Below are positions 17,592 to 26,158 of a DNA stretch of 64,000 bases, in pieces. The position numbers were made by a program, and so were the translations under genes. How positions within the stretch are numbered: position 1 is the first letter of the stretch; every line of letters starts with the position of its first letter. Source of the stretch: Erythrobacter sp. NAP1. GTDB lineage: Bacteria > Pseudomonadota > Alphaproteobacteria > Sphingomonadales > Sphingomonadaceae. The notes beneath the pieces were generated by a model. The model was not told the DNA's origin, made no database searches, and worked only from the letters and a program-made list of their open reading frames with translations. The stretch covers positions 2,149,468 through 2,213,467 of the forward strand of contig NZ_CH672390.1 of NCBI RefSeq assembly GCF_000152865.1, read 5' to 3'.

Positions 17592-18507
17592 GAACCAGAC
17601 CAGCGAGTTTCCCGGCATTATTCCGGGCGGCGGCGACTTGGCCGCCTTCATTTCGGCGAACAAGGGCGCGGTGGATGCAGCACTTGCGGATGCGGGAGCG
17701 TTGCTGTTCCGCGGCTTCGACGTGCCCGATCCACAGGCCTTCGATGCCGTGGTCGAGGGCTATGGCGAGCTGGGCTTCACCTACGAGGACTCGCTCTCCA
17801 ACGCTGTGCGTACCAATGTGACGCCGCGCGTCTTCACCGCCAACGAAGCGCCGCCGACGACCGAGATCTTCCTCCATCACGAGATGGCGCAGACCCCGCT
17901 CTATCCGGCAAAGCTCTTCTTCTACTGCGAGATCGCTCCGCAAGCAGGCGGCGCGACGCCGCTTTGCCGCTCGGACTGGGTGCTCGAACGGCTTGCCAGC
18001 GACGCGCCGGCGTTCGTCGCGCGGGTCGAGGCCGAGGGCGTGCGCTACACCAATGTCATGCCGGGCGACGACGATGCGGGTTCCGGTCAGGGACGCAGCT
18101 GGCGCAGCACGTTGAGCGTTGCTGACCGCGACGGAGCCGAAGCGCGGCTCAGGCAACTTGGCTATGATTGGCAGTGGCGCGACGACGGGAGCCTTCGCGC
18201 GACCACGCCGCGCCTCGAGGCGGTGCGCGAGCTTGCCGATGGGCGCAGGACGTTCTTCAACCAGCTGATCGCCGCCTTCCGGGGCTGGGCCGACAGCCGC
18301 AACGATCCGAACCGTACGATCACGTTCGGCGATGGATCGCCGATCACGAGCGAGGACATGGCCCCGGCCATCGCCATTGCCGATGAGCTGACACACGACC
18401 TTGCGTGGCAGGCGGGCGACGTCGCGCTGGTCGACAACTTCCTCGTCATGCACGGACGCCGCCCGTTCGAGGGCAAGCGCCGGGTGCTCGCAAGCCTTGT
18501 TGCTTGA
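17584..18507 (+). CDS. TauD/TfdA-family Fe(II)/2-oxoglutarate dioxygenase
   Basis: A 307-residue non-haem iron dioxygenase. The iron-binding H-x-E lies in FLHHEM (about residues 98-100), the distal His in NFLVMHGRRPFEGKRRVL near the end, and that segment also supplies the Arg that binds 2-oxoglutarate. GALLFRGFDV is the typical N-terminal strand. The HHE form is closer to clavaminate-synthase/SyrP-like members than to TauD (HxD). It overlaps the aldo/keto reductase by 8 nt. Function of the trio is unknown; modification of a small secreted or storage compound is possible. Confidence 0.82.
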   Translation: MTENQTSEFPGIIPGGGDLAAFISANKGAVDAALADAGALLFRGFDVPDPQAFDAVVEGYGELGFTYEDSLSNAVRTNVTPRVFTANEAPPTTEIFLHHEMAQTPLYPAKLFFYCEIAPQAGGATPLCRSDWVLERLASDAPAFVARVEAEGVRYTNVMPGDDDAGSGQGRSWRSTLSVADRDGAEARLRQLGYDWQWRDDGSLRATTPRLEAVRELADGRRTFFNQLIAAFRGWADSRNDPNRTITFGDGSPITSEDMAPAIAIADELTHDLAWQAGDVALVDNFLVMHGRRPFEGKRRVLASLVA

Positions 18508-18528
18508 GTGCGTCGCCTGATCGCCGCG

Positions 18529-18666
18529 CTAGAAGCGCGAGCGCTGGATCGCCCCGTCCCTTGCGCGGGTAAAGCTTCCCCCCGTCAGGTTTCGCACGGT
18601 CCCGAAGCGGGCAAGCACAGGTGCTGTGTAGCGATGCTTGCGCAGCCGCTTTGCTGTTGATGTCAT
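18529..18666 (-). CDS. Lasso-peptide-type RiPP precursor, orphan (45 aa)
   Basis: A 45-codon gene on the minus strand, from ATG 18666 to TAG 18529, with GGAG 7 nt upstream. Residues 13-29 read YTAPVLARFGTVRNLTG and fit the lasso-peptide leader signature Y-x2-P-x-L-x3-G-x4-L-T exactly. With Thr at the usual position -2, cleavage would leave the core GSFTRARDGAIQRSRF: Gly1 for the amide bond and Asp8 as ring acceptor, a standard 8-residue macrolactam. The gene follows the symporter gene by 80 nt on the same strand and converges with the dioxygenase. No B1, B2 or C maturation genes are in the window. A weak promoter (TTGCGG, 16 nt, TAGACT) lies at 18729-18702. Confidence 0.75.
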   Translation of the reverse strand: MTSTAKRLRKHRYTAPVLARFGTVRNLTGGSFTRARDGAIQRSRF

Positions 18667-18746
18667 TGACGAACTCCAGTCCGAGTCTCGCCCCCGCCAT
18701 CAGTCTACCTGTACCCCACGTGCCCGCAATCAGGCCGCACGCCCGA

Positions 18747-20480
18747 TCAGGCACCCTGTCCCGCTTTGCTACCGGGCCGTCGTAAGCTTAACGCCCATAA
18801 CGCGAGATTGCCCGCAATCAGCGCTCCCAGCAGCATCACGAAGGTTAAGCCCGGCCCTCCCGGCGTGGCCGCTCCGAGCGGTGAGAACAGCAGGTAGGTC
18901 GCGACCACGCAGCTGAACAGCGTCACCGCAAGCGGCTTTGCATGAGGCCATGGGGTGAGGTCGACCTGCTCGTTACGGGTGAACTTCCACGCGTTCTTGC
19001 GAGGCGCGAGCCAGCCGCAGGAGAGCATGATGCCGACCTCGATCACGAACAGGATCGCATATTGGTGGAGGAAGTGGATCGTCACCACGTCGTCCAGCGC
19101 GAACCGCAGCAGGCCGTACGCGATGACATGGAACACGATCACGATCTTGGCCCCCAGCGCAGGTACGCGGGCGGTGAAGAGGCCAACTATGACGATCACC
19201 ACGGTCGGGATGTTGTAGAAGCCGGTGAAGATGCGAATGATCTGCCAGAGCCCTTCTGGCGAGAACCACAGGAGCGGCGCGACCACGAAGCTGAAGAGCG
19301 CGATCACCACGCTCGCGATCTTGGCGACCTGCACCAGTTCGGCATCGCTCGGCGGCGCGCCGTTCACGCTTTCCCTCGCAGGGCCATAGACGTCGAGGCT
19401 GAACAGCGTTGCCGCGCTGTTGAGCAGCGAGTTGAAGGACGAGAACACCGCGCCCAGCAGCACGGCGAGGAAGAAGCCCGACATCCACAATGGCAGCACG
19501 TCGCGGATGAGGCGCGGGTATGCCTCGTCGATCGTGCCCAGGCCGGGGCCATACATGTGGAAGGCGATGACGCCGGGGATCATCATCAGGAACGGCACCA
19601 TGATCTTGAAGAAGCCCGATAGCAGCACCCCCTTCTGCCCCTCGGCCAGCGACTGCGCTCCGAGCGTGCGCTGGATGACGTATTGGTTGGTGCACCAGTA
19701 GAACAGGTTGGCGAAGATCATGCCGGTGAAGAGCGTGCCGAACGGCGTCGGCGCGTCGGCATCTCCGATGGCGTTGAGCTTTTCGGTATGCTCGCTGCCG
19801 AGCGTCGCCAGCCCTGCGCCAAAGTCGCCATTGCCGAGCGCAATCAGGCCGAAGACCGGCACCGCGATCCCGATGATGAGCAATCCCACGCCGTTGAGCG
19901 TATCCGACACCGCCACCGCGCGAAGCCCGCCGAAGATTGCGTAGACCGCCCCGATGCCTCCGATGGCGATGACCGTGACCACCAGCGCCTCGAAGTCGCC
20001 AAGGCCCGTCAGTGCGGGAACGTCAAAGAAGGCAATCACCGCAAGGCTGCCTGAATAGAGCACGCTGGGGATCGTCACGAGGCCATAGCCGAGCATGAAC
20101 AGCACCACCGACATGCGCCTCACCATCGGGTCAAAGCGGTCACCTAGGAACTGGGGCAAGGTGGTGAAGGCACCTGCGAGGTACTTGGGCAGGAAGATGA
20201 GCGCCATCGCGATGGTCGCGACCGCTGCCGTCACCTCCCAGCCCATGCTCGACATATTGTAGCCATAAGCCGAACCGTTGAGCCCGATCAGCTGTTCTGC
20301 CGAGAGATTGGTGAGCAGCAACGAGCCCGCGATGAAGGTCGCGCCCAGCCCGCGACCGGCGAGGAAGTAGCCGTCTTTCGTCTCTGCCGTGCCGCGCGTT
20401 TTCAGCCAACTGATCCAGCCGACCAGCCCCATGAAGGCGATGCAACTGGCGAGCGTGAAGGCGATGTTCGCTCCGCTCAT
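18747..20480 (-). CDS. Sodium:solute symporter (SSS family, SglT-like)
   Basis: A 577-residue inner-membrane transporter with about 14 hydrophobic segments. Family features are the GYFLAGRGLGATFIAGSLLLTNLSAEQLIGLNG segment around 37-70 (read here in parts), the FGGLRAVAVSDTLNG loop and FSSFNSLLNSAATLFSLD. These match sugar/solute:Na+ symporters. The substrate is not defined by sequence. Its stop lies 80 nt before the lasso-type precursor on the same strand. No sugar-catabolic genes are adjacent. Confidence 0.9.
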   Translation of the reverse strand: MSGANIAFTLASCIAFMGLVGWISWLKTRGTAETKDGYFLAGRGLGATFIAGSLLLTNLSAEQLIGLNGSAYGYNMSSMGWEVTAAVATIAMALIFLPKYLAGAFTTLPQFLGDRFDPMVRRMSVVLFMLGYGLVTIPSVLYSGSLAVIAFFDVPALTGLGDFEALVVTVIAIGGIGAVYAIFGGLRAVAVSDTLNGVGLLIIGIAVPVFGLIALGNGDFGAGLATLGSEHTEKLNAIGDADAPTPFGTLFTGMIFANLFYWCTNQYVIQRTLGAQSLAEGQKGVLLSGFFKIMVPFLMMIPGVIAFHMYGPGLGTIDEAYPRLIRDVLPLWMSGFFLAVLLGAVFSSFNSLLNSAATLFSLDVYGPARESVNGAPPSDAELVQVAKIASVVIALFSFVVAPLLWFSPEGLWQIIRIFTGFYNIPTVVIVIVGLFTARVPALGAKIVIVFHVIAYGLLRFALDDVVTIHFLHQYAILFVIEVGIMLSCGWLAPRKNAWKFTRNEQVDLTPWPHAKPLAVTLFSCVVATYLLFSPLGAATPGGPGLTFVMLLGALIAGNLALWALSLRRPGSKAGQGA

Positions 20481-20679
20481 GCTGCGACCTGATTTGCGGG
20501 GTGGATGTTACACAAAAGGCCGCTTCTGGAAAAATGCCACACCCCCGAAATAATAGCGATTTCAGCGCGTTGCCGCGAAAACGCCTGTAGGAGGTGTGAC
20601 TTTCCAGTTTTGAGGTGAGCACAGGTCTTCATCGCGCCGGTGCTTACCAAGCCGCGTGCGAGTAGGAAAACGCGGGCAC

Positions 20680-21606
20680 TCACGAACCTGTGGCCAGCAT
20701 GGCGCGGTAATGATCGCGCAAGGTGTCCTCACCGTATTCGGGCGTGGCATCCGCATCGTACTCACCCGTTTCCTCGTCGAGGACCAGCATGCTCTGGGTC
20801 GCGTAGTAATGGGCGATCCGGGCGTACTCGGCCTTCTCAGCGAACCATTTCGAGAACGGCGCACCGAGCGATAGCACCCGCGACGCGGCCATGAACAGGC
20901 GCGGCGAGATCGAGCGGAAGCGAGGTGGCTTGCCCGCGAGTTCGAACAGCATCTCTCCCTGTTCGCGCAGCGAGATCGCCGGGCCGGGACCGCCGATGGG
21001 CAGCACCTTGCCGTAGCGCTCCGCATTGCCGACGCTGTCGACGATGAAGCGCGCAAGATCGGCGTCCGAAATCGGCTTGCAGCGAGTGAGCTTTCCGTCG
21101 CCGAACAACAGGAACGGCTTGCCATCACGCACCCGCGCGACCTGCCCGGACAACGACTTGAAAAACGCAGTCGGGCGGATGATTGTGTGCGCGATATCGG
21201 CCTTGGCCAGCGCAGCCTCAAAGGCGAGCTTGGCGCGTTGGAAAGCAAGACGCGGGCGCTGCACGCAGATGGCGGAGAGCAGGATGAAATGCTCAGCGTC
21301 GCAGGCACCAGCCGCCGCTAGCAGGTTGAGATTGGCGTCGAGATCGACCGCCTTTGCATCCTTGGGCGATCCGCTGCGCGAGGCGATGCAGGAGATGACG
21401 CTCGCAGGCTTGGCTTCGCCCAAGGCGAGCACCACCGCCGCAGGATCGGACAGGTCGACCACGCGGGTCTCTGCACCCTCAAGCTCAGGCAGTTTTTCCG
21501 CCGCCTCGGTGCGCACCAGAGCCGTAACCGCATACCCGCGCGCCATGCATTCACGCACCACAGCGAGGCCAATCGTCCCGCTCGCCCCGGCGACCGCCAC
21601 CCTCAT
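20680..21606 (-). CDS. bciA: Divinyl chlorophyllide a 8-vinyl-reductase, BciA type
   Basis: A 308-residue atypical short-chain dehydrogenase. The NADPH motif VAVAGASGTIGLAVV opens the protein. BciA-specific segments follow: IIRPTAFFKSLSGQVARVRD, LLFGDGKLTRCKPISDADLA, VLPIGGPGPAISLREQGE, and near the end HYYATQSMLVLDEETGEYD and TPEYGEDTLRDHY. This enzyme reduces the 8-vinyl group of divinyl chlorophyllide during bacteriochlorophyll synthesis. It lies 24 nt after the antiporter gene, apparently in the same transcript, and no other photosynthesis gene is in the window. Its presence suggests, but does not prove, aerobic anoxygenic phototrophy. Confidence 0.85.
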   Translation of the reverse strand: MRVAVAGASGTIGLAVVRECMARGYAVTALVRTEAAEKLPELEGAETRVVDLSDPAAVVLALGEAKPASVISCIASRSGSPKDAKAVDLDANLNLLAAAGACDAEHFILLSAICVQRPRLAFQRAKLAFEAALAKADIAHTIIRPTAFFKSLSGQVARVRDGKPFLLFGDGKLTRCKPISDADLARFIVDSVGNAERYGKVLPIGGPGPAISLREQGEMLFELAGKPPRFRSISPRLFMAASRVLSLGAPFSKWFAEKAEYARIAHYYATQSMLVLDEETGEYDADATPEYGEDTLRDHYRAMLATGS

Positions 21607-21630
21607 CTGGCGCCCTTCATTTGGCAGGGC

Positions 21631-23538
21631 TCATTCGGCAGCTTCGTCCAGGTCGTCGCGGCCCATGATCTGGTCCATCTGGTCGCGCAGCAGCGGGTCC
21701 CACTCGCTGCGCAGCTTCTTGACCAGCGCGATCATCTCCTCGTTTTCCCACGGAGGCGTGTCGGCGTCCCAGACATTGGCCATCGGGACCATCATCTCGC
21801 GGTCCATATCCTCGAAAACGCGGACCAGATCCTCCGCCTTTTCGCGCGTCAGACCGAGTGCTTCGTATGCAGAGCGGCCCATCCGTAGCGAGCTGTCATA
21901 GGTTTCGCGGATAATGTCCCGGCAGCCCAGCGACCAGAGTTCGAAGACGTGGTTGCGGTCATAAGCGCGCGCGATGATGTGGACGTGGGGATAGGCCTTG
22001 TGGACGTAGGAGACGAGGCGGTTGGTCGCCTCCTTGTCGTCGATGGCAACGACGAGCAGCTTGGCGCTGTCGATACCCGCAGAGGCAAGCAGATCGGGCC
22101 GCGTCGCATCCCCGTAATAGACGCGCATTCCGAAGCGGCCGAGCCGTTCGATCTGGCTTGAGGAATAGTCGATCACGGTGGTACGATAGCCGGCGGTTTC
22201 CAGCATCCGGTCGACGATCCCGCCAACGCGCCCGCGCCCTGCGACGATGATGTCGCGGCTCTCCTCGATCGCGTCGAACTCGCGCTCGCGGTCGAAGCGC
22301 GGCAGGATCACCTTGTCGTAAAGGATGAAAAGCAGCGGCGTGATCAGCATCGACATGGCGACGACCAAGAGGAGCAGGTCTGCGGTGTCCTGAGGGATGA
22401 CCGAATTGCCGACCGCAAAGCTCAAAAGGACGAACCCGAACTCGCCCGCCTGCGCGAGCGAGAGAGCAAACAGCCAGCGCGCCGTGCCACTGATCTTGAA
22501 GATGCCACCGAGCACCCAGAGCACCGCGAGCTTGGTCACGACCAGCACCGCCGTCCACATCAGCACTTCGCCCCACTGGGTCGCGAGCAGGCTGAAGTTG
22601 ATACCTGCGCCCACGGTGATGAAGAACAGGCCGAGCAGCAATCCCTTGAACGGGTCGATATCGCTTTCAAGCTCGTGGCGGTATTCGCTGTTCGCCAGCA
22701 CAACCCCGGCAAGGAACGTCCCGAGCGCAGGCGAAAGGCCCACGACGGTCATCAACAGCGCAATGCCGGTCACGAAGAGCAGCGCGGTTGCGGTGAACAG
22801 TTCGCGCAGGCCAGCAGAGGCGATGAAGCGGAAGACGGGCCGCGTCAGGTAATTGCCCGCCAGCGCGACGAAGGCGATGGCTCCAAGCGTGATCAGGCCC
22901 GATTGCCACGCGGGCATACCGTCCATCAAGCTACCCGCGCCGCCACCGTGGTCGCCCGCTTCACCGGCATGGCCACCGCCCGCATGGGCGACATCGGCAG
23001 CCAGCTCTGCTCCGCCCAAATCGGGCAGCGCCAGCAGGGGCAGGATCGCCAGCATCGGGATAACGGCGATGTCCTGAAACAGCAGGACCGAGAACGCCGA
23101 CTGGCCGCCTTCGGACTTCATCAGACCTTTCTCGTCGAGCGTCTGCAGGATGATCGCGGTCGAAGACAGCGCCAGGATCATGCCGATCGCAAGCCCCGTC
23201 TGCCACGGATCGCCGACGATGAAGATCGCGGTCGAGGCGATCAACAGCGTGGTCACCAGAACCTGTCCCCCGCCAAGGCCGATCAGGCGGCTGCGCATCT
23301 CCCACAATTTGCGCGGTTCAAGCTCAAGCCCGATCAGGAACAGCATCATGACCACGCCGAATTCGGCGAAATGCTGAAGCTGGATGACGTCCACTCCCAG
23401 CGCGCCGAGCACCGGGCTGATCGCCATGCCTGCAATCAGGTAGCCGAGCACCGAACCCAGCCCCAGCCGGGTCGCGATCGGAACGGCAATGACGCCGACG
23501 CCGAGCAGGATGGTGGCAAGGACGAGGAAATCGGTCAT
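21631..23538 (-). CDS. Kef-type cation:proton antiporter (CPA2) with TrkA-N domain
   Basis: A 635-residue protein. Residues 1-400 form a CPA2 membrane domain (about 12 segments, with GLELEPRKLWEMR and LLFQDIAVIPMLAILPLLALP), interrupted near 185-205 by a His/Gly-rich loop (HAGGGHAGEAGDHGGGAG). Residues about 420-540 form a Rossmann TrkA-N/RCK domain (IIVAGRGRVGGIVDRMLE) that binds nucleotide and gates the channel. Likely role: K+ efflux in exchange for H+ under electrophile or pH stress. ATG at 23538 is preferred to TTG 23547. Confidence 0.9.
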   Translation of the reverse strand: MTDFLVLATILLGVGVIAVPIATRLGLGSVLGYLIAGMAISPVLGALGVDVIQLQHFAEFGVVMMLFLIGLELEPRKLWEMRSRLIGLGGGQVLVTTLLIASTAIFIVGDPWQTGLAIGMILALSSTAIILQTLDEKGLMKSEGGQSAFSVLLFQDIAVIPMLAILPLLALPDLGGAELAADVAHAGGGHAGEAGDHGGGAGSLMDGMPAWQSGLITLGAIAFVALAGNYLTRPVFRFIASAGLRELFTATALLFVTGIALLMTVVGLSPALGTFLAGVVLANSEYRHELESDIDPFKGLLLGLFFITVGAGINFSLLATQWGEVLMWTAVLVVTKLAVLWVLGGIFKISGTARWLFALSLAQAGEFGFVLLSFAVGNSVIPQDTADLLLLVVAMSMLITPLLFILYDKVILPRFDREREFDAIEESRDIIVAGRGRVGGIVDRMLETAGYRTTVIDYSSSQIERLGRFGMRVYYGDATRPDLLASAGIDSAKLLVVAIDDKEATNRLVSYVHKAYPHVHIIARAYDRNHVFELWSLGCRDIIRETYDSSLRMGRSAYEALGLTREKAEDLVRVFEDMDREMMVPMANVWDADTPPWENEEMIALVKKLRSEWDPLLRDQMDQIMGRDDLDEAAE

Positions 23539-23596
23539 CGAGGCCAAGCGCTATGGCATGACGCGGCTTCGCTCAAGCGATTAGAGGAAGGCCGAC

Positions 23597-24460
23597 CTAA
23601 AGAAGAACTTCGAGCAGCGGGTTGGGGAACTTGCGCTCGACCGTGACGCCGTAGAAGCTTTCCATGAAGCCGGGGAGCTCGGCACATTCGACAAGGATGT
23701 CGTTTGCAAGCTCATCGCGCACGACGATGGGCGGGATCACCGCTATCCCGACCCCCTCGCGCGCGAGCAGGCGCATCATGGCCATGTCGTCGACTTCGGC
23801 AGCGATCTGGGGACGGATACCGAGACGGTCGGCCATGGAATCGAACCCCATGCGAAGCGCGGTTCCGGGTGTGGGCAGGATGAGGGGGGCTTTGGACAGT
23901 CGCTCTTCGATGGAGAGGTCTTCCTCGACCAACTCCGGCACCGCAATCAGGCCTACCGGCTGCTCATCAATGCGGGTGACGACAAAGTGACTGAGCGCGT
24001 CCGTGTCGGGCGGCTGGTTGGTGAGTACGATATCGAGCTGCAGATCGGCGAGCGCGTTGAAGAGTTCGCCCGCACTGCCCGAGCGCAGGATCACCTCGAC
24101 ATCGCTGCGGCCAAGGATCGGGCGAAGAAAGCCCAGCTGGAAATTGCGCGAGAGCGTGGCGAGCGATCCGACCCTAAGCGCACGGCGCTGCCGCCCCGCG
24201 GCTTGCAAAGTCGCCACCAGTTCATCGCCGCTCGCAAAGATCGAATTGGCATAGTCGAGTGCGATGTGCCCTGCCTCGGTCAATTGCAGGGATCGCCCGC
24301 GCCGCTCAAACAATTGCTGACCGAGGCGTTCCTCCAGCAGCTTGATCTGCGTCGAGACCGCGCTTTGCGAGACATTGAGGCTCTGCGCCGCGCGCGTGAG
24401 GTTCCCCATGACCGCGACGGTCTGGAAATAGCGCAGGTGGTGGAAGTTGAAGTCGCTCAT
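23597..24460 (-). CDS. LysR-family regulator divergent from dabBA
   Basis: A 287-residue LysR regulator. The N-terminal HTH (FHHLRYFQTVAVMGNLTRAA, QSAVSTQIKLLEERLGQQLF) is followed by a periplasmic-binding-like effector domain (LRVGSLATLSRNFQLGF, VGIAVIPPIVV); overall it resembles NhaR-type members. It is transcribed away from dabB with a 113-nt shared promoter region that holds an inverted repeat, the classical arrangement for control of the divergent operon. The effector is unknown. Confidence 0.9.
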   Translation of the reverse strand: MSDFNFHHLRYFQTVAVMGNLTRAAQSLNVSQSAVSTQIKLLEERLGQQLFERRGRSLQLTEAGHIALDYANSIFASGDELVATLQAAGRQRRALRVGSLATLSRNFQLGFLRPILGRSDVEVILRSGSAGELFNALADLQLDIVLTNQPPDTDALSHFVVTRIDEQPVGLIAVPELVEEDLSIEERLSKAPLILPTPGTALRMGFDSMADRLGIRPQIAAEVDDMAMMRLLAREGVGIAVIPPIVVRDELANDILVECAELPGFMESFYGVTVERKFPNPLLEVLL

Positions 24461-24464
24461 CTAT

Positions 24465-24483
24465 CGTTCTTTAAATCAGAACG
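24465..24483. promoter_or_regulatory. Inverted repeat in the LysR/dabB divergent promoter
   Basis: CGTTCT (24465-24470) and AGAACG (24478-24483) are perfect inverted arms around a 7-nt TTAAATC spacer. A related TTCTTAAATC follows about 40 nt on. The position, 5 nt upstream of the regulator start, suits LysR autoregulation. Confidence 0.5.
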
Positions 24484-24573
24484 TTTCGTAACAAACAATG
24501 TATTTTTCTTAAATCCGGGTTCCCGCTAGTTCGTCGCAATTCTCGCTCGCCCTAACCCCCCGGAGCCTCTCGA

Positions 24574-26133
24574 ATGATCCACCCCTTCCTTCCTCTGGCT
24601 GCGCCGCTCATTTTCGCGATTGTCGCGCTGATCGCATGGGCGAGCCCAAGCCGCCGTCCGAAAGCGCTCCTGCGCATCGCAGAGATCGCGGCGCTCGGCA
24701 CCATCGCGATCTCGCTTGCCTCGATCGTTCAGCTCGTTGTGGCAGGCCCATCAACCTCGGCGATTATCGGTTCGGGAGGGTTTGGCATTTCGGCGCGGCT
24801 TGATGCGGTGAGTGTCACGATGCTCGCCATGATCTGTTCGATCGGCTGGGTGCTTCTGCGCTATTCGGCGAACTATCTCGACGGGGAAGAGCGGCAGGGT
24901 GTTTTCATCGGCTGGATGGCAGCAACGCTCTGTGCGGTTCTGCTGTTCGTGCTGGCGGGCAATCTCGTCCAGCTGGTGGTCGCCTTCATCGCGATCAGCC
25001 TTACGCTCCAGCGCCTGCTCCTTTTCTATCCCGACCGCATTCAGGCGGTGCGCGGCGCGCGCAAGCGCTTCATAGTCGCTCGCCTTGGCGACGCGGCGCT
25101 GATCGGAGCCGCCTTCGCGCTTTGGCAGGGCTACGCCACCACCGACATCGCCACCATCCTCGCTGAAGCACGCGCGGGCAGCGCGACCACGGCAACGCTC
25201 GTCGCGGCCAGCCTGCTGGCGCTCGCGGCGATCCTCAAATCGGTGCAGTTCCCCACGCATGGCTGGCTGACCGAAGTGGTCGACACGCCCACTCCCGTCT
25301 CCGCGCTGCTACACGCAGGCGTCGTCAATGGCGGAGGCGTGCTGCTGATCCGTTTTGCTGACGTCATGCTGCTTGCGCCCAATGTGCTTGCGGTCCTTGT
25401 AGTCATCGGCGGGTTCAGCGCTTTGCTGGGCAGTCTGGCGATGCTCGGCCAGCCGGCGGTCAAGAACTCGCTCGCATGGTCGACCATCGCGCAGATGGGC
25501 TTCATGATCATGCAATGCGGCCTCGCGCTATTCCCGCTCGCCCTGCTGCACATCGTCGCGCACTCCTACTACAAGGCGCACGCCTTCCTTTCCTCGGGAA
25601 GCGCGGTCGAGAATGTCGCCGCGATCCGCAAGCCCGGCCCCATCGCCGTTCCCAGCATGCGCAACGTGATGACCGCTTTCGCGCTGGCGCTCGGCATCTA
25701 TGCCGCGATCGGCGCGCTGTTCGGCCTCAGCGACAAGTCGCCGCAGGCCATCGCGCTGGGAGCGATCCTCGTCTTCGGCGTCGCTTACCTGTTCGCGCAG
25801 GGTCTTGCCGACAAGGCACCGCGCGAGCTGACCCGCAAGACGGTGATCTATTCGCTCGCCGCGTCGCTGGGATATTTCACGCTGCAACGCGTGTCGGAAT
25901 GGCTGACGCAAGGCACTCTCCCTGCAACGCCCGCCCCCGGCCCGCTCGAATGGGCGCTGATCGTGCTGGCAGTGGCAAGTTTCGGCGTGGTCGCGGTTGC
26001 ACAGGCGCTGTTCCCGCTCTGGGCGCTGCACCCAGCGGCATCGGGCCTTCGCGTCCACCTTTCCAACGGGCTTTACGCCAACGCCGTCTTCGACCGCCTC
26101 GTCGGCAACTGGTCGACCCGCAAGGCCCGCTGA
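24574..26133 (+). CDS. dabB: DabB, proton-conducting subunit of the inorganic carbon accumulation complex
   Basis: A 519-residue inner-membrane protein of the NADH dehydrogenase subunit L/MrpA family. [39 protein letters not shown] is the antiporter-like core (about 225-265, quoted in part), with Lys and His residues in proton-path positions, and [18 protein letters not shown] follows. Followed 25 nt later by dabA, it is the DabB partner that supplies proton-motive force for CO2 hydration and bicarbonate trapping, rather than part of complex I; no nuo genes are nearby. ATG at 24574 has CGGAG upstream. Confidence 0.92.
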   Translation: MIHPFLPLAAPLIFAIVALIAWASPSRRPKALLRIAEIAALGTIAISLASIVQLVVAGPSTSAIIGSGGFGISARLDAVSVTMLAMICSIGWVLLRYSANYLDGEERQGVFIGWMAATLCAVLLFVLAGNLVQLVVAFIAISLTLQRLLLFYPDRIQAVRGARKRFIVARLGDAALIGAAFALWQGYATTDIATILAEARAGSATTATLVAASLLALAAILKSVQFPTHGWLTEVVDTPTPVSALLHAGVVNGGGVLLIRFADVMLLAPNVLAVLVVIGGFSALLGSLAMLGQPAVKNSLAWSTIAQMGFMIMQCGLALFPLALLHIVAHSYYKAHAFLSSGSAVENVAAIRKPGPIAVPSMRNVMTAFALALGIYAAIGALFGLSDKSPQAIALGAILVFGVAYLFAQGLADKAPRELTRKTVIYSLAASLGYFTLQRVSEWLTQGTLPATPAPGPLEWALIVLAVASFGVVAVAQALFPLWALHPAASGLRVHLSNGLYANAVFDRLVGNWSTRKAR

Positions 26134-26158
26134 GCGACTTCGAACAAGGATAATAACC

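Noticed and set aside
15510..17663. 717-codon minus-strand frame across the Gfo/Idh and aldo/keto reductase genes
   Set aside because: Crosses two well-supported plus-strand genes; a GC-rich antisense artefact.
18446..18754. 102-codon minus-strand frame overlapping the lasso-type gene in another frame
   Set aside because: Runs into the end of the TauD gene, has no motif or ribosome site, and the 45-codon frame carries the clear leader signature.
20481..20679. Small ORFs between the symporter and bciA
   Set aside because: Frames lack ribosome sites and overlap gene ends; treated as intergenic.
24574..26133. Complex I subunit NuoL
   Set aside because: Directly followed by dabA and not surrounded by nuo genes; size fits DabB.
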